Positions 1-5,595 of a DNA stretch of 5,698 nt are shown here, one piece after another; the first letter of the stretch is position 1; every line of letters starts with the position of its first letter. Source of the stretch: Clostridiales bacterium. Lineage in GTDB: Bacteria > Bacillota > Clostridia > Oscillospirales > Acutalibacteraceae. Below the pieces are notes generated by a model. It saw nothing but the letters and a program-made list of their open reading frames with translations, had not been told where the DNA came from and made no database searches. The stretch is taken from the NCBI GenBank assembly GCA_021202245.1, contig JAJQDK010000103.1, positions 1 to 5,698 on the forward strand. The letters are read 5' to 3'. Position numbers and translations under genes: made by a program.

Positions 1-194
1 AGATGCCGAGAGTCTTTCTTTGCGACTCCGTCATATCCCGCAAGCGCTGCGCTTTTAACGGCGGCTTTTTTCAGCAGCTTTAAAATCATCATACCCGAGC
101 TGTCTGAAGCGTCGCTCGAAGCGTTTATAAGCTCAGAGTAATTCACCTTAACAGCCTTTTTGGGCAGATTAGGAATATTTGAGGTGAATACCGA
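1..194 (-). pseudogene. Frame-displaced C-terminal tail of the aldolase, cut by the window edge
   Basis: There is no separate gene here. Reading the minus strand from 194 in the frame offset from the aldolase gives SVFTSNIPNLPKKAVKVNYS, followed by a segment with SSGMMILKLLKKAAVKSAAL and then AGYDG. This is the pattern ending the MptE/DUF115-like domain of this aldolase family (a Ser-Gly-hydrophobic helix, then L-A-G-[FY]-D-G). The frame is open to the edge, has no start or ribosome site of its own, and joins exactly to the aldolase frame if one A is removed from the tract at 195-201. Repaired, the protein has at least 483 residues and continues beyond base 1. I am confident that this is the same gene. 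Whether the break is biological is unknown. Confidence 0.8.
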
Positions 195-1452
195 TTTTTT
201 TGTAATCCACCTTGTCCTGCAGCTCCTTGTACCTGAGAGCATTGCCCACAAAAACTAAATCCGGTTTTGCAAAGTCGGGGATAAAGTTTACCGAAATCAC
301 ATAAGGCTCTTTTTTAGATATGTATTTCAGGATGCTTTCCTTTTTTGATTTTACGCTTTTGCCCGGAGCTATTACCAATATTTCCTTGCCGTCAAGTCTT
401 TTGCGCAGCTTGCTTATTGTTTCAACATCGTCAACGGCGTTACTCTGATAGCTTTGATAAATTTTTTCAATGAGCGCCTTGTTAAAAAATCTCTTTTCTT
501 CCTTGGGTATCTGCTCCAGAATATTGGCAATCGCAGACATCGAAAGAGAATGCTTGGACATAAGATATGACGAATAATTCGGGTGGCAGTTGCTTGAAGC
601 CGACAAAAAATATGCAGAGCTGTATCCCCACGGCGCAGACAGCGAAATGGGGACAAGGTAGCGGTCCACTATTTCAAGTATCGGCAGCACGTCGTATTTG
701 GTGCTGTAGGTGCTGTTCAGATAATTCATCAGCAGCTCCGAGCATAGGTTACCGGCTCCTCTGCCCATACCGTTAGCGCTGCAGTCTATTATTATTTCAC
801 GCTCCGTATTGTATTCGGCAAGCGCCTGTGCGTTTGAAAACGCAAGCTGAAGATTATTATGAGAGTGATATCCGAGCTTGATTGAGGTTTTAAGGTTATT
901 GTCAACCAGAAAAACCTGTCGCAGCAAATCCTTTTTATACATCAAGCCGAGGGTGTCAACTATGTAAAAGGCATAAGGCTCCAGTTTGTTTATGCGTTCA
1001 AGCAGGTCTATAAACTGCTTGTCTGTATAATTGGTTGTTCCGACGGGCTGCATAAACAGCTTATAACCCTTTTCTTTTATTATCTCGGCATATTCAAATG
1101 CACGCTCAATCTCGTTAGGATGAAAGGTCAGCCTTATTCCGTCAATAGGACCTTTTGCTGAGTCTGAAATCAGCTTGGGGTTAATTTCACGTTCACCCAG
1201 AGCAATCATAGCAACGTACATTGTTTCCGAATTGCTCTCGGTGCTTATCAGCTCATCAAGCGCCTCCACGCTGTTGAACAGAGAATAATCCGCATCATAC
1301 GGCTTATTTGTAAGAAATCCGCACTCAATAATATCAGTGTTGGCTTTTGACAGATTAAAAAGTATCGTTTCAATGGCTTTCTTTCCGAAATGCCAATCGT
1401 TTACATACCCTCCGTCACGCAGGGTACAGTCCAGAATTTTTATATTATTCAT
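169..1452 (-). CDS. DRE-TIM (HMGL-like) aldolase with C-terminal MptE/DUF115-like domain, frame broken near the 3' end
   Basis: The N-terminal domain is a DRE-TIM metallolyase of the HMG-CoA lyase / 4-hydroxy-2-oxovalerate aldolase superfamily. Seen, numbering from the ATG at 1452: LDCTLRDGGYVNDW at residues 7-20 (catalytic Arg12, metal ligand Asp13), HSH at 196-198 (the other metal ligands), and the glycine loop GMGRGAGN at 228-235. Family members make or cleave C-C bonds next to a pyruvate-type enolate on a divalent metal. From about residue 355 a second, Rossmann-like domain begins (ILVIAPGKSV, then VISVNF, then VFVGNALR), like the MptE/DUF115-type domains seen in glycan clusters. The ATG at 1452 is preferred over the in-frame GTG at 1461 because family members begin at IKILDCTLRDGG; neither has a strong SD. 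The frame stops at 169-171, inside the second domain, and the rest of the protein is in another frame at 1-194. The gene follows the cytidylyltransferase by 54 nt and is probably in the same operon. The substrate is not known; production of a keto-acid sugar is inferred from context. Confidence 0.85.
   Translation of the reverse strand: MNNIKILDCTLRDGGYVNDWHFGKKAIETILFNLSKANTDIIECGFLTNKPYDADYSLFNSVEALDELISTESNSETMYVAMIALGEREINPKLISDSAKGPIDGIRLTFHPNEIERAFEYAEIIKEKGYKLFMQPVGTTNYTDKQFIDLLERINKLEPYAFYIVDTLGLMYKKDLLRQVFLVDNNLKTSIKLGYHSHNNLQLAFSNAQALAEYNTEREIIIDCSANGMGRGAGNLCSELLMNYLNSTYSTKYDVLPILEIVDRYLVPISLSAPWGYSSAYFLSASSNCHPNYSSYLMSKHSLSMSAIANILEQIPKEEKRFFNKALIEKIYQSYQSNAVDDVETISKLRKRLDGKEILVIAPGKSVKSKKESILKYISKKEPYVISVNFIPDFAKPDLVFVGNALRYKELQDKVDYKKIGIHLKYS
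195..201 (-). other. Frameshift site: A7 tract in the aldolase (one base too many)
   Basis: On the minus strand the codons run TAC AAA AAA ATC GGT and reach a stop eight codons later. With one A fewer they read TAC AAA AAA TCG GTA TTC ACC TCA, which enters the frame encoding the rest of the domain. The expected product is DYKK-SVFTSNIPNL. The expected tract is therefore A6, against A7 in this sequence. Confidence 0.75.
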
Positions 1453-1506
1453 TATCTTCACTTTCTGCTTTTGCTGTCAGCGGCTTTGTTTTATGCACCC
1501 GCCGTT

Positions 1507-2157
1507 TTATTTAATGTATTTATCAAAAATCACCTGTGCAAGGTCAAAGTCAATCGGCTCGTTTATGTCCGTAGCTTCAATAAAATCAACAGGTATACCG
1601 CAGGGATTGCTTCCCGTTCGTCTGCCGTCCTCAATCAGCTTTTTGGTGTACACATAAAGTCCTGTCGTTTCCGCAAAGGTATTCTTAATATCCTGCGTTC
1701 GAGGAATTTTATTTGTGTCATAGTTTGCTTCGCCGTCAATCCACAAAAACTCCTGCACGGGCTTAACGGTAAAGGCTGAATCGTAATCTCCGCTCTTTAC
1801 CTTATCTACAGCCTGCTCAATCGTGCTTTTTTTAATAAACGGAGCGGTAGCGTGCGCCAGCACATATATATCTGCATCCACGTCCTTTGCAAAGGCCTTT
1901 AGCACCTCAATAATCAGTGTGGAGCTTGTGTCAAGGCTCTCGCTGCGTTTCAAAAATTTAATTCCGTCGGGCAGATATTGCTTTACTTCTTCGTTGCTGC
2001 AGTACACATACGCTTCATCAATTCCTCTCACCTTAGTCAGCGTTGATAAAATGTATGTCAGCAACGGCTTTCCGCCCTCAAATGCCTTTGTATTTTTACC
2101 GGGCAGGCGCTCGTTGTTCAGCTTCATCGGCACAAATGCCACTGTCTTTTTACTCAC
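1507..2157 (-). CDS. neuA: CMP-nonulosonate (acylneuraminate-type) cytidylyltransferase
   Basis: 216 residues, the usual length for a single-domain cytidylyltransferase (COG1083-like). It activates a sialic-acid-like sugar: CTP plus nonulosonate gives CMP-nonulosonate and pyrophosphate, in the cytoplasm. Seen: a P-loop-like nucleotide motif PMKLNNERLPGKN at residues 10-22 (compare R-x-G-S-K-x-x-x-x-K-N in NeuA), HATAPF at 102-107 in the place of the QPTSP motif, IPRTQD at 151-156, and ATDINEPIDF at 195-204 with the acidic residues expected to bind Mg2+. The start is a GTG directly after the TAA of the upstream gene, with GGGAGG 8 nt before it, so translation is probably coupled. The neighbouring sialyltransferase-like gene supports a role in surface glycan decoration. 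The motifs do not separate Neu5Ac from legionaminate, pseudaminate, Kdn or another ulosonate, so the symbol indicates family only. Confidence 0.88.
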   Translation of the reverse strand: MSKKTVAFVPMKLNNERLPGKNTKAFEGGKPLLTYILSTLTKVRGIDEAYVYCSNEEVKQYLPDGIKFLKRSESLDTSSTLIIEVLKAFAKDVDADIYVLAHATAPFIKKSTIEQAVDKVKSGDYDSAFTVKPVQEFLWIDGEANYDTNKIPRTQDIKNTFAETTGLYVYTKKLIEDGRRTGSNPCGIPVDFIEATDINEPIDFDLAQVIFDKYIK

Positions 2158-2919
2158 TTAATTTTCCTCCCATTCCAGGTCCCGCATCAGCTTAGCCGTC
2201 AGCCTGTCAAAGCTTTCGTTTTCCGCTTTTTTGCAGGATATATTTATTTCAGCCTTAGTATATTTCAGCTTTCTTGCCATTTTAAGCGTTAAAAGCTTTT
2301 CGGCTGTTTTGCCGTCATTACAGTATGCAAAAATCAAAATTCTCTTTTCCTGCGCAAGACTGCCCTCCCGGGGAATAATATCCGCGCTGATTATAAAGAG
2401 CGTGTCAATATTGTTTTTCGGATTGAAGTTTAAGACATTGCCGAGGTTCAAGCACAGGGCAAGCCTGTAGTCCGATACATCGGTATTGCACTGCTTGCTT
2501 ATACCGCTGTCAATCAGAATTTCCTCTCCGTCTGTTTTTATTCCGGAATTGTCAAGGAAATTTATAATCTGAGTTTCATTTATGTTGCGCACACAAACTC
2601 CGTCTTTAATTCCTATTTCCTTAAGCACCTCCACGGCGACATACATATCGTCAATTCTGTCGCGGTGGGTTTCAATCTCCATGGTAAAGTAATATGAGCG
2701 CTTCGCAAACTCTGCAACGCCCCTGATTGAGGTTGAGCTTGCAGTCAGGGCAAGCTCTAACTCTCCGTCGGCGGTAAAGGGCAAAAGCTCCGACGGAAAA
2801 GATTTTTCAATAAGCTTTGCGTCCGGGAAAATTCTGCCGTAATTTTGCCACCTGTCCTTTGAATGGGGCTTAATCATCAGCGTGTAATCAGGGCAAATGT
2901 AGTCAACGAGCGTTGTCAT
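2158..2919 (-). CDS. C-terminal half of a sialyltransferase-like glycosyltransferase (frame-split gene)
   Basis: This half carries the CMP-donor-binding signatures of bacterial sialyl/polysialyltransferases (GT52/GT38 type): MIKPHSKD (HP-type motif; His268 of the repaired protein), FPSELLPF, and the Ser-Ser motif TASSTSIRG (Ser310-Ser311). The frame is open upstream of the ATG at 2919, back into the region overlapping the first half, and encodes CLFLTQDLNTLKIKDLDLQ, a beta strand plus L-T-Q motif typical just before the donor-binding domain. The ATG at 2919 is therefore probably an internal Met, although AGGAG sits 6 nt before it and independent translation cannot be excluded. After about residue 364 of the repaired protein a segment of about 140 residues has no motif I recognise. 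The stop TAA abuts the GTG of the cytidylyltransferase gene. Repaired, the whole protein is 502 residues. Confidence 0.75.
   Translation of the reverse strand: MTTLVDYICPDYTLMIKPHSKDRWQNYGRIFPDAKLIEKSFPSELLPFTADGELELALTASSTSIRGVAEFAKRSYYFTMEIETHRDRIDDMYVAVEVLKEIGIKDGVCVRNINETQIINFLDNSGIKTDGEEILIDSGISKQCNTDVSDYRLALCLNLGNVLNFNPKNNIDTLFIISADIIPREGSLAQEKRILIFAYCNDGKTAEKLLTLKMARKLKYTKAEINISCKKAENESFDRLTAKLMRDLEWEEN
2166..2171 (-). promoter_or_regulatory. Ribosome binding site deciding the GTG start of the cytidylyltransferase
   Basis: GGGAGG on the minus strand, 8 nt before the GTG at 2155-2157 and inside the last codons of the upstream gene. The stop TAA and the GTG are directly adjacent, so ribosomes finishing one gene can begin the next. 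Confidence 0.7.
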
Positions 2920-2972
2920 TATCAGCTCCTGAAGGTCAAGGTCCTTAATTTTCAGCGTGTTTAAGTCCTGAG

Positions 2973-3665
2973 TTAGAAACAGGCAGATTTTTTGTCGCTT
3001 TTGATTGCCGTGCTTATATTACCGAAAAAGTTAAGCACAACGGGTATTTTATCCGGAATTATATTTTTATAGGTTTCATAAATGGAAAAGTCAACCGCCT
3101 TTTCGTCATAAAATCCCTTTTGCTGCTGCTTCAGATTGCACAGCTTGGCTTTAACACAGCTGTTTCGTCCTGCGCAGCCGAGGTATTCGTTGATAATGTG
3201 GTTCGTCAGGTTGTTGCTCCTTGTAATTGACAAATATCTTGACTGCTCGGATAACATTCCGCCTGCATCCTCCATATAAGTGTAGGGAATTTTATTCTTT
3301 ATCAGAAAAATGCCGAGCGAGTGTTGGTCTGAGGCCACATAAATTTCTCTGTATTTTTTAATATCCTCGCCAAACCAGCCGACAAATGCGGATGATATAT
3401 TGTCAATTACGGTATTTATTTGCTTCTCCGTGCTGTTTTCATCAAGCGCAATGCCCTTCTTCAGCTTAAATTGCTGTTCGGGCACATAGCGCACCCTTGT
3501 GAAAAAACCGTATTTCATAAGCTTTTCGTAAAAAGCCTTGCGCTCCTTGAGCGGCTTTATATATTCGAGCATAAGCAGCTCGGATTCCTCATTGTCGTTG
3601 TAAGCGAGCTTATGAGTAATACAGCACAGCAGGTGATACATAGTTGATGCCTGATACAGTACCAA
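2973..3665 (-). CDS. N-terminal half of a sialyltransferase-like glycosyltransferase (frame-split gene)
   Basis: This half holds the acceptor-side Rossmann domain of a GT52/polysialyltransferase-like enzyme. It begins VLYQASTMYHLLCCITHKL, the strand-helix common at the N terminus of this group. It contains YVASDQHS (about residues 109-116 from the TTG) and YTYMEDAGG, with Glu132-Asp133 matching the [DE]-[DE]-G motif that supplies the catalytic acid. The start chosen is TTG at 3665, with GGAGGG (3672-3677) 6 nt upstream and 14 nt after the upstream stop. The in-frame ATG at 3716 lies inside the upstream gene, has no such site and would add 17 unlikely residues. The frame ends at a TAA (2973-2975) just after an A6 tract; adding one A joins it to the other half. 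The role is inferred: transfer of a CMP-activated sialic-acid-like sugar to a surface glycan. Confidence 0.75.
   Translation of the reverse strand: MVLYQASTMYHLLCCITHKLAYNDNEESELLMLEYIKPLKERKAFYEKLMKYGFFTRVRYVPEQQFKLKKGIALDENSTEKQINTVIDNISSAFVGWFGEDIKKYREIYVASDQHSLGIFLIKNKIPYTYMEDAGGMLSEQSRYLSITRSNNLTNHIINEYLGCAGRNSCVKAKLCNLKQQQKGFYDEKAVDFSIYETYKNIIPDKIPVVLNFFGNISTAIKSDKKSACF
2988..2993 (-). other. Frameshift site: A6 tract in the sialyltransferase-like gene (one base too few)
   Basis: The minus-strand codons read AGC GAC AAA AAA TCT GCC TGT TTC TAA. With a seventh A they read GAC AAA AAA ATC TGC CTG TTT CTA ACT CAG, giving SDKK-ICLFLTQDL and continuing through the HP and Ser-Ser motifs to the stop at 2158. 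A minus-one slip of tRNA-Lys on the six A's would give the same protein. I saw no clear downstream stem-loop or upstream SD-like stimulator that would argue for programmed slippage. Confidence 0.75.
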
Positions 3666-3671
3666 TTCATT

Positions 3672-3677
3672 CCCTCC
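3672..3677 (-). promoter_or_regulatory. Ribosome binding site deciding the TTG start
   Basis: GGAGGG on the minus strand lies 6 nt before TTG (3663-3665) and just after the TGA of the upstream gene (3680-3682). It fixes the start of the sialyltransferase-like gene and suggests reinitiation or coupling with the upstream gene. Confidence 0.75.
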
Positions 3678-3679
3678 GT

Positions 3680-5389
3680 TCAATCCCTTTTCGCAAGAGC
3701 AGGCAATGCCCTGCAATACAGCTTGCAGGCGTCTTTACCCGAAATAAAATACTTTCCGCAGCCGTTTATGTAATCCGAAAAATCATCGGCAAAGTCGTAG
3801 ATTGCGTTATAAATTTCCCTTAGCTTTGACCTGCTGAGCTTTTCCTGATAAATCCATTTCTTATCCTCGCCGTCAATTTGATACAGCAGCGGTTTGTTTC
3901 CCTGCATTATGCGTGCCAGCGGCTTCAAATCCGTATCTCTGCCGTCAAGGTAATTGCTCATTGTCAGGCAATTATAAACTGTATTTGCGCTTACGCTTTC
4001 AAGAATCCCGCAAAATTCCGCCGAGCTGCAATTACCTGCAATCGGGTCTGCAATCACAACCTTATCCGTTCCCGAAACAAGCCTTTCAACAGCCGAGTTA
4101 ACCCCGCTGCTCGTTTTGTCCTTCCACGCAGTAGCCATTATCTGCGCAAAGGTTGCCGGGCTTTGAATTTGCGCGGACTCTGACACCGGATATCTTAACA
4201 ACGGGTCAAAAACTCCCGACTCCGCATTATCAAAAACAGGCATTTCTTCAATTATTTCCGCCCATTTATCCACAGGCTTGTATTTGCTTGCAGCCAGAGC
4301 CGACCAAGGAAAATAGATAACATTTTCCGTCTTTTCGGCAAGCTTGCTCATCAGTAATCCGAATACTGAATGCTCATCGCACAGACAAATAATTTTTTCT
4401 CCCTTGTCAGCCTTTTCGGCTGCCCTTTGAGCAAATCCCACTGCAGCCGGAGCAATGCAAAGGTAAGAAAGCTCATATTCTCGGCTCATTCGCTTAATGC
4501 CGTTAAACAATCTCAGTCCGCATATCGTATCGTAGATTTTCTTGAATTCGTCACTTATCCTCGGATGCTCGGTTCTCTCCATAAGGACGTTAGGGTTGCG
4601 GTAATAGAGGGGCTTACAGCCGTATTTTGTAAACTTCTTTATAAATCCCTTGTAATCGCTGCTCAATATGCAGGTGAATGCCGGATTTTTGATTATATCG
4701 TTTTTAATGTCGATTTCATCCTCGCAGGAAATATAAAGCTCATCCGGGTGTATTTCATACCTGTTTAAAATCCCCTTTACAAGCTCTCCGGGATAGCTTG
4801 TGTTTACAACTGCGCATACCCTCATATTATTGCATTTTGCAATATCCAAGAGCCTAATTACATATTTGTTGGGGAAGAGGTGTTTCGCAATTTCGTTAAG
4901 CTCTATTTTATAATCAACCGAGGTGTTAAGCTCATTGTTGATTTTTCTGTAAATATTCTTCAGCGGAATTTTGCAGTCGTCGCATTCGCTTCTCAGCCGG
5001 GCAAATCCGTGTACTCCCGTTTCAGCTTCTATATTCTCAAACAGCTCCTCACGGCTGATAACGACTGTAAACGCGCTGCCGAAAATATCGGTAATAACCT
5101 CTGCATTGTCAAGCATACCCGACGCAGTTTCACTGATTGCCGGGCGAACAAAAATTTCCGATAAATATGTGTTTCCGATTTCAGCGGAAAAAATCCTATC
5201 CTTTGAAAACGGAAGTCTGCACATAATATTTATTTTAATAAGGCTCAGCGCAAATTTCACCGGGCTGTTCGTTGCCGCTTCACGATTTTGGTTTTGCAGA
5301 CACATACAATAAAAATTAACGTCGTCATTGCCTGTAGTAAGTAAATTGTAAATTTTTCGCACAAAATCAAGCGGAAGTTTTTCGACCAT
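3680..5389 (-). CDS. Degenerate HAD-like protein of glycosyltransferase clusters (COG5610-like)
   Basis: About 569 residues, first gene of the operon. The order of segments resembles COG5610, predicted HAD-superfamily proteins encoded among glycan genes. Numbering from the ATG at 5389: VITDIFGSAF at 98-107 stands where the family has the FDIFDTL nucleophile motif, followed by SREELFENIEAETGVHGFAR; AVVNTSYPGELVKGIL at 193-208 stands where it has the SDMYLP motif II; CILSSDYKGF at 240-249 stands for the GDN/DD motif IV; CIAPAAVGF, then CLCDEHSVFG, stands for the GP..fGF and FLaRDG segments; VVIADPIAGNCSSAEF at 444-459 stands for DIGxxGT. The motif I Asp is kept, but the motif II Ser/Asp, the motif IV acids and later signatures are altered, so phosphatase activity is doubtful. 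A structural or scaffold role in glycan assembly is possible; the exact function is unknown. The ATG at 5389 is preferred over the GTG at 5398 because GGTGA lies 5 nt before it. No signal peptide or membrane segment is seen. Confidence 0.6.
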   Translation of the reverse strand: MVEKLPLDFVRKIYNLLTTGNDDVNFYCMCLQNQNREAATNSPVKFALSLIKINIMCRLPFSKDRIFSAEIGNTYLSEIFVRPAISETASGMLDNAEVITDIFGSAFTVVISREELFENIEAETGVHGFARLRSECDDCKIPLKNIYRKINNELNTSVDYKIELNEIAKHLFPNKYVIRLLDIAKCNNMRVCAVVNTSYPGELVKGILNRYEIHPDELYISCEDEIDIKNDIIKNPAFTCILSSDYKGFIKKFTKYGCKPLYYRNPNVLMERTEHPRISDEFKKIYDTICGLRLFNGIKRMSREYELSYLCIAPAAVGFAQRAAEKADKGEKIICLCDEHSVFGLLMSKLAEKTENVIYFPWSALAASKYKPVDKWAEIIEEMPVFDNAESGVFDPLLRYPVSESAQIQSPATFAQIMATAWKDKTSSGVNSAVERLVSGTDKVVIADPIAGNCSSAEFCGILESVSANTVYNCLTMSNYLDGRDTDLKPLARIMQGNKPLLYQIDGEDKKWIYQEKLSRSKLREIYNAIYDFADDFSDYINGCGKYFISGKDACKLYCRALPALAKRD

Positions 5390-5437
5390 TATATTCACCG
5401 TATTCTGTATTTTTGCATTTTTTCAAATTTCTACAAA

Positions 5438-5466
5438 ATTATATGACCTAAATATACTCGGGTCAA
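5438..5466 (-). promoter_or_regulatory. Sigma-A/sigma-70-type promoter of the leftward glycan operon
   Basis: On the minus strand TTGACC (-35, 5461-5466) is followed after exactly 17 nt by TATAAT (-10, 5438-5443). The -10 is perfect and the -35 is one base off consensus. Transcription would begin near 5431, giving a 5' leader of about 40 nt before the ATG at 5389. No other strong promoter was noticed between the four genes, consistent with one operon. Confidence 0.82.
5444..5465. promoter_or_regulatory. Inverted repeat TGACC-N12-GGTCA overlapping the promoter
   Basis: A perfect 5-base dyad whose right arm lies in the -35 box and whose left arm abuts the -10 box. The placement suits a repressor operator. 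The arms are short and partly fixed by the -35 consensus, so chance is a real alternative. Confidence 0.35.
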
Positions 5467-5482
5467 TAAGATTGATAAACAA

Positions 5483-5510
5483 TTTACATCAAAAGTACAT
5501 TTCCTTTACA
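5483..5510 (+). promoter_or_regulatory. Three 11-bp-phased TTTACA-like direct repeats, PhoP-box-like
   Basis: TTTACA (5483-5488), AGTACA (5494-5499) and TTTACA (5505-5510) are each separated by 5 nt. Further TTTAC copies lie at 5535-5539 and 5544-5548. Direct hexamers of TT[ACT]ACA type with about 5-nt spacers are the known layout for PhoP/OmpR-family regulators in Bacillus. The region is AT-rich, so this is only a candidate site. It lies upstream of the -35 of the leftward promoter and also upstream of a possible rightward gene. Confidence 0.3.
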
Positions 5511-5566
5511 AACGGCGAAATTTTCAAAATATTCTTTACGAATTTTACATTTAAACATATCTCCCG

Positions 5567-5591
5567 AAAAAAAACGCCCCGAAAGGAGCGG
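5567..5591 (-). terminator. Intrinsic terminator-like hairpin on the minus strand
   Basis: Read on the minus strand, CGCTCC-TTTC-GGGGCG (5575-5590) forms a six-pair GC-rich stem with one G-U pair, followed at once by eight T's (5567-5574). This is a good rho-independent terminator for leftward transcription entering from the right of the window, and it would insulate the glycan operon promoter. On the plus strand the same bases form a weaker stem with a C-A mismatch and a GAAA loop. Confidence 0.6.
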
Positions 5592-5595
5592 CATA

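Larger units (their letters stand above)
5399..5595. other. Intergenic regulatory region
   Basis: AT-rich stretch between the operon's first gene and the possible divergent gene. It holds the leftward promoter, the dyad, the phased repeats and the terminator-like hairpin listed separately. I see no tRNA, riboswitch-like conserved structure or additional gene in it. Confidence 0.6.

Noticed and set aside
1453..1461. GTG at 1461 as the aldolase start
   Set aside because: ATG at 1452 gives the usual family N terminus; the GTG has no better ribosome site.
1462..1506. CGGC/GCCG hairpin between the cytidylyltransferase and the aldolase
   Set aside because: Only 4 bp with a long loop; not a convincing terminator or regulatory element.
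2988..2993. Programmed minus-one ribosomal frameshift at the A6 tract
   Set aside because: The heptamer is C-AAA-AAA, not a standard X-XXY-YYZ, and I saw no clear stimulatory stem-loop just downstream. A missing base is simpler, though slippage is not excluded.
3666..3716. Upstream in-frame ATG at 3716 as the start of the sialyltransferase-like gene
   Set aside because: It lies within the upstream gene, has no ribosome site and adds residues unlike the family N terminus. TTG at 3665 has GGAGGG at ideal spacing.
414..5312. Open frames of up to about 130 codons on the plus strand opposite the operon
   Set aside because: They lie antisense to genes with recognisable families, have no consistent ribosome sites and encode low-complexity, Cys/Phe/Ser-rich products typical of shadow frames.
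5390..5398. GTG at 5398 as the start of the HAD-like gene
   Set aside because: GGTGA lies 5 nt before the ATG at 5389 and overlaps this GTG, so the ATG is better supported.
5395..5418. Seven-codon leader frame (ATG at 5418, TGA at 5395-5397)
   Set aside because: It has no ribosome site and no run of regulatory codons, and the sequence is A-rich enough for chance.
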